DNA of 12,742 bases from Tannerella sp. (GCA_031269635.1 JAISYY010000374.1:1-12742); one strand, 5' to 3'; counted from the first letter of the stretch, positions 1 through 7,620 are shown. Translations and numbers: made by a program. The notes: generated from the sequence alone by a model not told the origin.

Positions 1-236
1 TGGAAGGCAATATCATCGAACACATCCGCAAGTATCATTCTTATTTCTCTCACGTCCACACCGGGGGAAATCCCGGACGTGCGGAAATCGATGAGACGCA
101 GGAACTGTACTATCCTGCCATCATGCGCACCCTCGTCGAAGCCGGATATAAAGGTTTTGTGGGACAGGAATTTGTCCCGAAGCAGCCGGATAAGATCGCA
201 TCGCTGGAGAAATGTATTCGTATCTGCGATGTATAG
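1..236 (+). CDS. Hydroxypyruvate isomerase-like TIM-barrel protein, 3' end only
   Basis: Only the last 77 codons are in the window (first full codon at base 3, TAG at 234-236). The peptide contains HVHTGGNPGRAEID followed by ELYYPAIMRTLVEAGYKGF and GQEFVPK. This is the C-terminal signature of the hydroxypyruvate isomerase (Hyi)/xylose isomerase-like TIM-barrel family: a His-x-His metal-site segment, the Gly-x-Pro-Gly-Arg turn, and a late Glu in the Gly-x-Glu-x-x-Pro strand, which in the family is a metal or catalytic ligand. Such enzymes are cytoplasmic and interconvert hydroxypyruvate and tartronate semialdehyde or epimerise related keto-sugars; substrates of Bacteroidota paralogues are often unknown. 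It is followed by 131 bases containing an inverted repeat and a new promoter, so it probably belongs to an upstream transcript rather than the enzyme operon. A link to uronate catabolism is possible but unproven. Confidence 0.85.
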   Translation, partial: EGNIIEHIRKYHSYFSHVHTGGNPGRAEIDETQELYYPAIMRTLVEAGYKGFVGQEFVPKQPDKIASLEKCIRICDV

Positions 237-263
237 GCGGAGGGCGCATGAATGTTAACTGAG

Positions 264-306
264 ATATTTCCGTGAAATTTTTTCTTAGAATATTTCACGG
301 AAATAT
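264..306. repeat. Perfect 15-bp inverted repeat (operator or terminator)
   Basis: The arms are 264-278 (ATATTTCCGTGAAAT) and 292-306 (its exact reverse complement), separated by 13 bases. It lies between the isomerase-like stop codon and the TAnnTTTG box at 321-328. As RNA it would form a 15-bp hairpin, but no T-run follows the right arm, which weakens a simple intrinsic-terminator reading; the T-rich stretch is in the loop. Its position just upstream of a -7 box fits an operator equally well. An 11/13 match to the left arm lies upstream of the next promoter, at 1857-1869. Confidence 0.75.
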
Positions 307-320
307 TGCATCTAATCAGG

Positions 321-328
321 TATATTTG
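321..328 (+). promoter_or_regulatory. Bacteroidota -7 promoter box (TATATTTG)
   Basis: TATATTTG matches the Bacteroidota primary sigma -7 consensus TAnnTTTG exactly. A start site about 7 bases downstream would give a leader of roughly 33 nt before the ATG at 368. I see no clean TTTG -33 element at 19-21 bp; that region is occupied by the right arm of the inverted repeat, which could mean regulated or activator-dependent expression. Confidence 0.5.
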
Positions 329-367
329 TTAGCCAATCAACAACAGGGGGATTATTTTGAAGGAAAG

Positions 368-1789
368 ATGATGGATGAGACGAAAGATAAACACGATGTG
401 AAAAAGATTATTGAGGAGTATAATCTTTTTTTTAATACATGGGGAGATTCGGATAATTGGAGCCAGAGTCAGTTTAAGACCCTGGAAGATATGCTGTTTG
501 AAGCGACAAAAACACAGATTAATGCAAATACGTTGCGGCGTTTTTTTCAGCAGAAGACGGGTAATCCTCAATTGGCCACTAAAGAAGCGTTGTGTAAGTT
601 TCTAGGTTATTCCGGTTATACGGATTTTGTTCTGAAAATGACAAAACCGGAAAAGAAAACGAAAATGCCGGAATGGCAAGTATCCGTCCCGGAAAAAATT
701 CCGAATGTCGCCGGAAAAGAATTTGCCGAAAAAAGAACAGCCGGCGAAAGGGAGACAGACGAAAGAACGGCCGGCGGGAAGCCGGATGTGCCGGGCGGGA
801 AAGTAACAAAGAAAGTTATAAACAGGGTGCAGAAACATATTTACATCATCACGCTTCTGGTTACAATCATTTTTTTTTATTTCCTTTATGACTTTATTTT
901 AAAAGAACGGTATAATAAATATCGGATTTCCAAAATAGAATTTTCAGCGTCGAAAACGAAGGGAACAGTTCCCCTGACAGTCTCATTCTCGTACCATATT
1001 CCGTCGGATCTGTTTGATGATATATCAATCGTATATGAAGAGGCAAACGGCGATGCGACTGAAAAAAAACTCAACAGGGATGTAAACAGGATTAACGCCA
1101 CATATATATATGAAGGCGAAGCGTACTGTTACCTGAAATATAAGGGCGAAACAATCCGTACGGTACCTGTTGTTGCTTTGCGGTCCGGATGGTCGGTATA
1201 CGTGAGGGAGGAACGGAAAAAATTTTTCCGGACGCTCCCGATCAGCGATGCCTATACGTCCGGTAATTACGTCAGTCTTCCGATGGAAAAAGTTCCTGAA
1301 GAGGCACGCGCCAGTCATTTATTCGTAAGTTATGTGTTTTATAGCGAAAATCTGGTGGACGGGGATAATTTCCTGTTTGAAGCCCGCATGCGTAATTCGG
1401 AAAAGGAATACGCGATCCCGCTGTCCGATATGATCATGTACATAAGTTCGGATACGCATACACACGGATTTGCCATGAATGAGAACGGGTATGCCTATAT
1501 TAAATTTATCAGCGGGGAGAAAAGTATCAAGGGTGACGAGTATAACCTGAGTCGTTTCAATTTCGATTCTTCGGAATGGCATGTGATGAGTATCAAAGTA
1601 GAGAATAAAAATACGACCTTTTATATAGATGAGGAAGAAGTGTTAAATATGTCGTACAACGAATCTTTAGGTATGGCCAATGAATTGATTTTGCGTTTTA
1701 AAGGTTGTGGAGCTGTCGACTATGTGAAAGTTTCAAAGCTTACCGGCGAGGTTGTTTATCAGGAAAATTTTGATAGTTCTGTGAATTAA
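368..1789 (+). CDS. Single-pass membrane protein with HTH-like N-terminus and periplasmic PKD-like/lectin-like domains (putative regulator)
   Basis: 473 aa from ATG 368 (ATG 371 is an alternative). The GTG at 272 is in frame but lies inside the inverted repeat and upstream of the promoter box, so I reject it. Residues about 10-91 are helical, with TLRRFF (55-60) and a PQLATKEALCKFLGY segment ending near Asp86-Phe87. This resembles short helical, possibly DNA-binding modules at the N-terminus of many Bacteroidota membrane proteins. A charged linker (92-156) leads to one transmembrane helix (157-178), with no signal peptide. Residues about 188-268 look PKD-like (GTVPLTVSFSY), and about 314-473 look like a LamG/concanavalin-type beta-sandwich with an HVMSIKVENKNTTFYID core. 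The layout suggests a membrane-tethered one-component sensor reading extracytoplasmic sugar. It directly precedes the enzyme operon on the same strand. It is clearly more A+T-rich than the downstream genes. Function is inferred; a structural or adhesion role remains possible. Confidence 0.7.
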   Translation: MMDETKDKHDVKKIIEEYNLFFNTWGDSDNWSQSQFKTLEDMLFEATKTQINANTLRRFFQQKTGNPQLATKEALCKFLGYSGYTDFVLKMTKPEKKTKMPEWQVSVPEKIPNVAGKEFAEKRTAGERETDERTAGGKPDVPGGKVTKKVINRVQKHIYIITLLVTIIFFYFLYDFILKERYNKYRISKIEFSASKTKGTVPLTVSFSYHIPSDLFDDISIVYEEANGDATEKKLNRDVNRINATYIYEGEAYCYLKYKGETIRTVPVVALRSGWSVYVREERKKFFRTLPISDAYTSGNYVSLPMEKVPEEARASHLFVSYVFYSENLVDGDNFLFEARMRNSEKEYAIPLSDMIMYISSDTHTHGFAMNENGYAYIKFISGEKSIKGDEYNLSRFNFDSSEWHVMSIKVENKNTTFYIDEEEVLNMSYNESLGMANELILRFKGCGAVDYVKVSKLTGEVVYQENFDSSVN

Positions 1790-1856
1790 TAATCAACCGT
1801 TTATTTTTTTTGATAAAGTTTTGTTTCTATTTTGATGCTGTTTTATATTCCTTTTG

Positions 1857-1869
1857 TTTCCGCGAATTT
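1857..1869 (+). promoter_or_regulatory. Candidate operator half-site resembling the 264-306 repeat arm
   Basis: TTTCCGCGAATTT matches the left arm of the upstream inverted repeat (TTTCCGTGAAATT, 267-279) at 11 of 13 positions. It ends 13 bases before the -7 box at 1883; the upstream repeat ends 14 bases before its own -7 box. No second inverted arm is visible here. The match could be chance in A+T-rich DNA. Confidence 0.3.
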
Positions 1870-1882
1870 GAAAGCCCCCGAT

Positions 1883-1890
1883 TATTTTTG
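1883..1890 (+). promoter_or_regulatory. Bacteroidota -7 promoter box (TATTTTTG)
   Basis: TATTTTTG fits TAnnTTTG exactly in the 124-base gap between the putative regulator and the GH105 gene. A start site near 1897 would leave a leader of about 17-20 nt before ATG 1914. TTTG elements occur at 1853-1856 and 1867-1870, but their spacing (26 and 12 bp) is not the usual 19-21, so this is a partial promoter match. Confidence 0.45.
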
Positions 1891-1913
1891 CAAAAAAAAT
1901 AAGTTTCAGGGAC

Positions 1914-3740
1914 ATGAAAAATTCATTATTATATGTGTGGTGCACTTTGCACCTTCTGTTAAATACGGGAACGGCCGTTTCTTCGGACAGTCTTCGCGAA
2001 CAGCCTTTCCGTGAGCAACCGGTCGAAACGGTTAAAAGGATTGCCGATAAACTTATCAGGGAAACGCCGTTTGCTTACCGGCTTATACTTCCAAAGGCGA
2101 AACCGCTGTTCAACGATTTGATGTTTGTTGATTTCGGGCGGACGTTCGGTACCGGTAAACGCGCGGTAGCGTATGCGTATACACAGTTGACTTTTCATCG
2201 GGATACGCTTTTTCCCGTGTACATCGAACATAATGACGGATGTAAGGTCTGGTGCAACGGCCGGCCGGTTTATGAAAAGGGAGGAAAGAGAAATATAGAT
2301 ATAACTCGCGGAGAACGTAACATGGAAATGTCGTCCATGTTCGTGTTACCTTTGAAAAAAGGGGATAATGATATTTTAATTAAATCGGAATTGCAGGGCG
2401 ATGAATGGTGCGTTTTTTTGCAACCTCCGGGTGAAAAAGGTGCGGTGTTGAAAGTTGCGCGCGAGTACCCGGCGATCGGATTGCGGAATGTTAAGTATGT
2501 CGACGCGAAAGTGGCGGATCTGACGCCCTGGCTTGTTACAGGCCCGTTTGCGCCGGGTATAGACACTGTCAGGGAACCGGAGACGGAATTTCGTTTCGGC
2601 CGCATGTATCAGGGCCTGGAAAGGCCTGTGACCTGGACTGTTCCCCGGATCGAAGTACTGGGAGACGTTATCGGCGCGGTAGAGTGGGGCGCTACCTATC
2701 AATGGAATTACCATAATGGAGGAGTTGCCTGGGCAATGCAACTGTTGGGCGAATTGACGGAAGAAGAAAAATATACGCAATGGGGAAATAATTTCTGCGA
2801 TTATCAAATGGAAGGGATACCGTTTGTCGATTATCAGGTAAATGAACTCAGGGCTTATCATTCGGCCAATTCACCGGTGACAGGCTCAACATTATTAGAT
2901 TTCACGTTAGCCCCTTCGTTACCGCTTGTTTACAGGCTGCGTAAGGAGAGCAACTTTAAAAACAGGGATATCTATGAAAAATATATCGGCGGGATGATGG
3001 AATATGCCATGCATGGCCAGATACGGACGGAAGGGATGCGCAATTATACGCGGAATACCCCGGAAGAATTTACCGTATGGACGGATGATATGTTTATGGG
3101 TATACCGTTCCTGATGCAGGCGGCGCAGTATACCGCTTCGGAGGAGTTGCGGAAGGCGTTTTATGACGATGCGGCGCAACAGGTTTTAGATTTCGGCAAA
3201 CATGTGTGGAATGACGATGCGCAGCTTTACATGCACGCCGGTTATACTTCGCGTCCGGAAGTGAAACTGCCTCACTGGTCGCGCGCCAACGGTTGGGCTA
3301 TCTGGGCCATGTCGGATGTATTAATGGCTTTGCCTCGCAGTCATCCTGGTTATAAGAACGTTCTCAGGCAATATCGCAGGTTTGTCAATTCGCTTGTGCG
3401 GTATCAGGATCAGGAAGGATTCTGGCATAATGTGATTGACTGTGTCGATTCTCCTGCCGAAGTGTCCGGAACAGCCATATTTACAATGGCTATGGCGCGT
3501 GGTATACGTTACGGTTGGCTCGAACGTAAGAAATTTATGCCGGTCGTCATGAAGGGCTGGCATGCGATCGCTTCGGAGATTGAAGACGACGGTACGGTAC
3601 ATAAAATATGTGTCGGCACGATGTGTTCCGAAGACATCGATCATTATATGAACCGTCCGTTTTACGATAATGACACACACGGATCGTTTGCTGTAATCTT
3701 TGCAGGAATAGAAATGCAGCAAATATTTGATAAATTTTAA
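1914..3740 (+). CDS. GH105 unsaturated uronyl hydrolase with N-terminal beta extension, secreted
   Basis: 608 aa. GH105 enzymes hydrolyse the 4,5-unsaturated uronic acid left at the non-reducing end by polysaccharide lyases. Residues 1-23 are a signal peptide, so it acts in the periplasm or at the surface. Residues about 60-250 form an added beta-rich part with VYIEHNDGCKVWCNGRPVYE (102-121) and WLVTGPF (206-212), like beta-sandwich modules attached to other Bacteroidota glycosidases. The (alpha/alpha)6 catalytic domain runs from about 255 to 608: WTDDMFMG (389-396, whose Asp pair contains the family's catalytic Asp), WSRANGW (455-461), DSPAEVSGTA (512-521) and the terminal YDNDTHG (584-590). 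Typical single-domain GH105 proteins are about 370-390 aa, so the extra length is the N-terminal extension. ATG 1914 is chosen because it gives the signal peptide and sits just after a -7 box. Galacturonyl versus glucuronyl specificity cannot be read from sequence. It is probably the first gene of the operon, although 187 bases separate it from the next. Confidence 0.9.
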   Translation: MKNSLLYVWCTLHLLLNTGTAVSSDSLREQPFREQPVETVKRIADKLIRETPFAYRLILPKAKPLFNDLMFVDFGRTFGTGKRAVAYAYTQLTFHRDTLFPVYIEHNDGCKVWCNGRPVYEKGGKRNIDITRGERNMEMSSMFVLPLKKGDNDILIKSELQGDEWCVFLQPPGEKGAVLKVAREYPAIGLRNVKYVDAKVADLTPWLVTGPFAPGIDTVREPETEFRFGRMYQGLERPVTWTVPRIEVLGDVIGAVEWGATYQWNYHNGGVAWAMQLLGELTEEEKYTQWGNNFCDYQMEGIPFVDYQVNELRAYHSANSPVTGSTLLDFTLAPSLPLVYRLRKESNFKNRDIYEKYIGGMMEYAMHGQIRTEGMRNYTRNTPEEFTVWTDDMFMGIPFLMQAAQYTASEELRKAFYDDAAQQVLDFGKHVWNDDAQLYMHAGYTSRPEVKLPHWSRANGWAIWAMSDVLMALPRSHPGYKNVLRQYRRFVNSLVRYQDQEGFWHNVIDCVDSPAEVSGTAIFTMAMARGIRYGWLERKKFMPVVMKGWHAIASEIEDDGTVHKICVGTMCSEDIDHYMNRPFYDNDTHGSFAVIFAGIEMQQIFDKF

Positions 3741-3811
3741 ATTTTAAGCGCCCCTTAATTAATAAATATATAACACAGCATTCCGAGATGAAGAATATGC
3801 AATATAAAATA

Positions 3812-3849
3812 CCCGGAACATGTTCTGGAAACTTGGGAACATATCCGGG
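3812..3849 (+). promoter_or_regulatory. Palindrome GAACATGTTC and imperfect hairpin in intergenic region
   Basis: CCCGGA/TCCGGG and ATGTTC/GAACAT pair to form a 12-bp stem with a small 2x1 internal loop and an 11-nt apical loop. The left side holds the perfect 10-bp palindrome GAACATGTTC (3816-3825). GGAACAT is directly repeated at 3815-3821 and 3836-3842, a 21-bp period or two helical turns. It could be a dimer-binding operator, an RNA leader structure, or part of a terminator for the GH105 gene; no T-run follows immediately. Confidence 0.45.
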
Positions 3850-3867
3850 AAAGTCTGTCGGACTTTC
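3849..3867 (+). promoter_or_regulatory. Second hairpin, 7-bp perfect stem
   Basis: GAAAGTC (3849-3855), a five-base loop, then GACTTTC (3861-3867), abutting the 3812-3849 hairpin. Two stems back to back between GH105 and the next gene suggest a structured RNA segment that could stabilise or process the polycistronic message. The bases after it (CATATACTG) do not form a terminator T-tract. The function is not determined. Confidence 0.4.
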
Positions 3868-3927
3868 ATATACTGTTATATCTTGTTTATTTCGCATCAC
3901 TGAAATGAATGCTCAATTCTGATAAGT

Positions 3928-6900
3928 ATGAAAAAGTTATTGACGATCTGTTTATTTTTTAGCTGGTACCTGGCGACCTCATTGCCGGCGCAGATGAAAG
4001 CGCCGGCCGACTGGGTCGGCTATGAAAAAGTGTTGGGAGTGAAAAACGGTTTACATTCGTATCCGTACGATGTGACCCTTACCGGTTCGTACGCCCCGGC
4101 CAATGTATTCTGGCCCGGCGATGCAATACGGTTTACGTTTCAGTTGAAAAACAATACGTCCGGCGCAATTGATACGGAAGGGAAAATACATGTGATACGC
4201 TATGGCGTACGGGGTATACCGAACGATATATGGTTGCCGGAAATGGTCGGGCTGGATTATGAGAAAATAATCCCATGCCATATTAAAATGGCGCCTGACG
4301 GGTATGCCGACGTCCCGGTTGAGATAGATGACATCACGAAATACGGCGGATATGCGGTAGTCTTTGATCTTGGCGAGAACGGGCGGCGTCTGGGCACAAG
4401 TTTTGTGTACAGTATGAAACCATCGCCTGTGAAGATGCAATATCCTAAGCAGTCACTCGATGATTTGGGCGTGGAATTTCTTAGCCGTACAGGCGTGCAG
4501 TCCATTCGTAAAGGTATGCCCTACGTTTCAACGACAAGCCCCGATTATCAGGTCTTCATGCAGGATTTTACGCGCGAAATGAAGAAATATGCGGATCATA
4601 ATATAACCGTCATGCTGATGTTCGGCGAAGGGAGATCCGCGTCTTCCATGCCGCTGGGAACGCCCCGTCCTCATTTGGACGGGCAGGGCGTATTTCTTCG
4701 CACGAAGCAGGATTTTGTATGGCTTCCCGACCGGGACGACGATTTCAAGGCGTTTGTGAAAGAGTTGTGTTTTCGTTTCGGCTGGCCTGAAGGCCCTGTG
4801 ACGGCGGTCTGCCTGTGGAACGAACCATGGGAAGGAACGTCCATATCGGGCTGGCAGTCCGATATGATTCGCTACCGGGAGATTTATATGAAAATGGCGG
4901 AAGCCGTCATGGAAGCGCGTAAGGAGAATAAGGATGTACTGATCGGGGGAGCCGATTCCAACTCCAATGCCTGGGATAAGTTTTTTTCGGACGGCACGAT
5001 GGATATGCTTCCCTACTTCGATTTCCTGTCCATTCATTATCAGGGAATGGAGTCGCCGGTATTATATCCGGAATGGAATCGCCGTGAAGATCATAAAGGC
5101 CGGGTACTGATATGGGATACGGAGAGCTGGGTGGGAAATACCGACGACCGTATTGGCCTGGTGGTTGCCGCCAACCGTTCGGCGGGCTATGACCGTTCCA
5201 TGGGTATTTTCGGCGGATATATGTATTCCGGCGACCCGCACCGTTCGCAAAGCGAAATAACCGTTATGACTGCAAACGGGCCGGAAACGATGCCCCGGCG
5301 ACATAGTGCGTGGTCTCCTGCCGCCGCCATGGGAGCTACACAGAATCTGATAGGGGAACGGGAATTTAATGAGATACTTTTTAAGAAAGGTCTTCCGTGG
5401 GTAATGTTGTTCGACGGCTATCACGGTGATCGGGACGATGGAACGATTGTTATTGCCGGCGACCTGGGCGAAGCGTTCGGCGCGGAAAACCTGCTTTTCA
5501 GGAATGTAAGAAGCCTGACCGAAACGGAACGGCGCATAGCACTTTATAATAAAATGAAGACGCTGACGGCCGGCGCCGAAGAATGGAAAACCGCCGGAAA
5601 AGAACGGAATGCCTATCGTCCGGTAACGGACGGGAAAATGACGGTCAAGGCCGAACCTTCCTTCATCCTGTATGATTTCTACGGTAACAGGGTCTTGCCG
5701 CAAAACGGCGCCTGCGAAATACCGCTGAACTGTCAGGGATATTTTATGAGGACAGACGGGCGAAAAGGTTCTTTTGACCGTCTGACGGAGGCCGTGCGGA
5801 ATGCCCGTATAGAAGGTTACCAGCCGTTGGAGATTATCGCAAAAGATTTCACAATGCCCGTTTCGCCCGGCGCTACAATGGATATTGAAGTAACCAACAT
5901 ATTGAACCGGCCGGTGAAAGGAACGCTCAAAATAACCGTCGACGGTTTAAACATCTCTTATCCCGAACGGTTATCATTAAAGGCATACGAAACCGGGATA
6001 CTGAAAATTGAAGTTACCGGCAATCCTGCACAGCCGCCGCAAACCCAACTCCAGCCCCAGCCGGCCGGCGTGAATAATTACCCGCTGGCAGTTCTTTTCG
6101 ACGGCGGTACGGACGGCCGGGCGTTCCACTGCGAGACGATGCACGTCAACTATATATCTGCACGGACGATACGGGTCGACGGGGCGCTGGATGACTGGGA
6201 AGGCGTGATACCGCAGACGATAGAAGGTTCTTCCGAAGCAAGTATTTCCCTGACGGAAGCGGCCTGGTTCCCCTACCGGCAGTTTGACGGTAGTGCGGAA
6301 GGACTGGCTTACACATACCTGGCGTATGACGACGATTATTTTTATTTTGCCGCGAAAGTAGCCGATAAAACGCCGCATAAGGGGACATTGAGATTCGAAA
6401 CGCGCGACGACGATAGCTTCTTCTATCCCGATACCTCTTATATGCAAACCCTGTATGCCATGCAGTCCGTACTGGTAACCGGGTCTGCGCCGGAAACGAA
6501 CCGGGGCGCTCTGCAGAATTCTTCCGGTCGCGGAAGGCAGATGAACTACTACGAAAATGTGCGCACTACTCAGTCCATCGGGATAGACATCCGATTGCCG
6601 AAAGACCGTTTCACGCGGACTTCCCTGTACCTGCCGGCCGTTAACCAGCCCGGCGTTTCTGTTACGGTTTACGATAATGATTCGGGGAAAGAATTGCTGG
6701 AAACGAAAATCGACCGGCTGTGGGACGGCGCATACCTGACGTTCGACCTCTGCGGAAATATACGGATTCGCTGTTCGGCTTACGGTTGGTGGTATACCGC
6801 CAAACTGGGTGCACTGTTTTTCGACCCCTCCGAACGCCGCCCTCCCCTCAAGGGAAATGCCGGATCGTCCGCCATACCGGTCAAAAAAGATTTCGACACG

Positions 6901-7599
6901 GCAGGCGACTGGATTGGACGTTACGGGACAAACGGATATTTCATGGCCGGTATCGAACCGGAACTGCCGGAAGGTGTGGCTTGCGAAATGGTAAGTAAGG
7001 ACGATCTTACGCCACTTGTCTGGCCGGAAGGAGTGCGGAAGTTTACGTACCGCCAGACCGGCGTCCTGCCCGACGGTACGACCGGCGAACGGTATGACAA
7101 CATACAGATTGCATTTAATGTGATACCGCAGGGCGAAGACGGGATGGAAGCCTTTTACCGGGGAACAGTGCCGCGTTATACGGGATATAAATGCACCGAT
7201 TATGAATATGCGTTAAACACCGTCGCGCCCGAATACGGCGGCGGTTTCGAAATATGGCGGATGCTTGTGCCGGGAATGCCCCGCAAACATTTTTACCCGC
7301 GGCAACCGGCTTCGCCGTACGACGGCGCAGTCAAAGATGGCCAACTGGTCACCGTGCGCAACGGGAATACGCTGTATACCGAATGTGCTATCCCCTGGCA
7401 TGAGATCCCTGACGTCCGGAAAGCGATAGAACGTGGCGGAACAATAAAGTTCTCCGCCCGTATCAACGACGACGGCGCCGGGGCTGCGTGTATGGAGACT
7501 GCACGCGGACGGAGTGTTTCCAAAAAGAACAGCCGGGCTTTTCATCCCGACTGGAAAGAACATTGGGCAAATGAAGTTGCCTTTGGAATAGAAAAATAA
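3928..7599 (+). CDS. Large secreted clan GH-A-like glycoside hydrolase with CBM9-like C-terminus
   Basis: 1223 aa. Signal peptide 1-22 ends LPAQ. Residues about 25-165 form a beta-sandwich with carbohydrate-enzyme character. A TIM barrel follows, about 175-440, with WNEPW (297-301; candidate acid/base Glu299) and IWDTESW (395-401; candidate nucleophile Glu399). Two strand-end glutamates about 100 residues apart are the clan GH-A pattern; GH39 is the nearest resemblance I can suggest, not a firm assignment. A beta region continues to about 610 (FILYDFYGNRVLP at 579-591). After a Pro/Gln-rich linker (699-713) comes a CBM9-like start, RVDGALDDWEG (749-759), and its probable end, HWANEVAFGIEK (1212-1223). 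Between them lies a beta module (about 895-968: YLPAVNQPG through LWDGAYLTFDL to ALFFDP), so the CBM9 fold may be interrupted. The next gene starts 21 bases later, indicating co-transcription. Substrate unknown; a neutral linkage in a uronate-rich glycan is inferred from the neighbours. Confidence 0.7.
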   Translation: MKKLLTICLFFSWYLATSLPAQMKAPADWVGYEKVLGVKNGLHSYPYDVTLTGSYAPANVFWPGDAIRFTFQLKNNTSGAIDTEGKIHVIRYGVRGIPNDIWLPEMVGLDYEKIIPCHIKMAPDGYADVPVEIDDITKYGGYAVVFDLGENGRRLGTSFVYSMKPSPVKMQYPKQSLDDLGVEFLSRTGVQSIRKGMPYVSTTSPDYQVFMQDFTREMKKYADHNITVMLMFGEGRSASSMPLGTPRPHLDGQGVFLRTKQDFVWLPDRDDDFKAFVKELCFRFGWPEGPVTAVCLWNEPWEGTSISGWQSDMIRYREIYMKMAEAVMEARKENKDVLIGGADSNSNAWDKFFSDGTMDMLPYFDFLSIHYQGMESPVLYPEWNRREDHKGRVLIWDTESWVGNTDDRIGLVVAANRSAGYDRSMGIFGGYMYSGDPHRSQSEITVMTANGPETMPRRHSAWSPAAAMGATQNLIGEREFNEILFKKGLPWVMLFDGYHGDRDDGTIVIAGDLGEAFGAENLLFRNVRSLTETERRIALYNKMKTLTAGAEEWKTAGKERNAYRPVTDGKMTVKAEPSFILYDFYGNRVLPQNGACEIPLNCQGYFMRTDGRKGSFDRLTEAVRNARIEGYQPLEIIAKDFTMPVSPGATMDIEVTNILNRPVKGTLKITVDGLNISYPERLSLKAYETGILKIEVTGNPAQPPQTQLQPQPAGVNNYPLAVLFDGGTDGRAFHCETMHVNYISARTIRVDGALDDWEGVIPQTIEGSSEASISLTEAAWFPYRQFDGSAEGLAYTYLAYDDDYFYFAAKVADKTPHKGTLRFETRDDDSFFYPDTSYMQTLYAMQSVLVTGSAPETNRGALQNSSGRGRQMNYYENVRTTQSIGIDIRLPKDRFTRTSLYLPAVNQPGVSVTVYDNDSGKELLETKIDRLWDGAYLTFDLCGNIRIRCSAYGWWYTAKLGALFFDPSERRPPLKGNAGSSAIPVKKDFDTAGDWIGRYGTNGYFMAGIEPELPEGVACEMVSKDDLTPLVWPEGVRKFTYRQTGVLPDGTTGERYDNIQIAFNVIPQGEDGMEAFYRGTVPRYTGYKCTDYEYALNTVAPEYGGGFEIWRMLVPGMPRKHFYPRQPASPYDGAVKDGQLVTVRNGNTLYTECAIPWHEIPDVRKAIERGGTIKFSARINDDGAGAACMETARGRSVSKKNSRAFHPDWKEHWANEVAFGIEK

Positions 7600-7620
7600 T
7601 TTTTTTAAACAGTAAAGATA

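Larger units (their letters stand above)
3788..3922 (+). other. Doubtful 44-codon small ORF before the large glycosidase gene
   Basis: An ATG at 3788 opens a 44-codon frame ending TGA 3920-3922, five bases before ATG 3928. The product is mildly hydrophobic in its second half (GLSYTVISCLF) and ends ITEMNAQF. It overlaps the hairpins at 3812-3867, so coding and structured-leader explanations compete. No homologue is recognised. It could be a leader peptide, a decayed remnant or chance. Confidence 0.15.

Noticed and set aside
272..367. In-frame GTG at 272 as start of the membrane protein, adding 32 residues
   Set aside because: It lies inside the left arm of the inverted repeat and upstream of the TAnnTTTG box at 321-328, so it would not be transcribed from that promoter; ATG 368 or 371 fits better.
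1832..2014. 60-codon plus-strand frame overlapping the GH105 start
   Set aside because: It overlaps the promoter box and the GH105 signal-peptide codons in another frame and has no recognisable content.
2319..2341. 8-bp inverted repeat AACATGGA/TCCATGTT with a 7-base loop
   Set aside because: It is internal to the GH105 coding sequence with no associated promoter or gene edge; probably chance.
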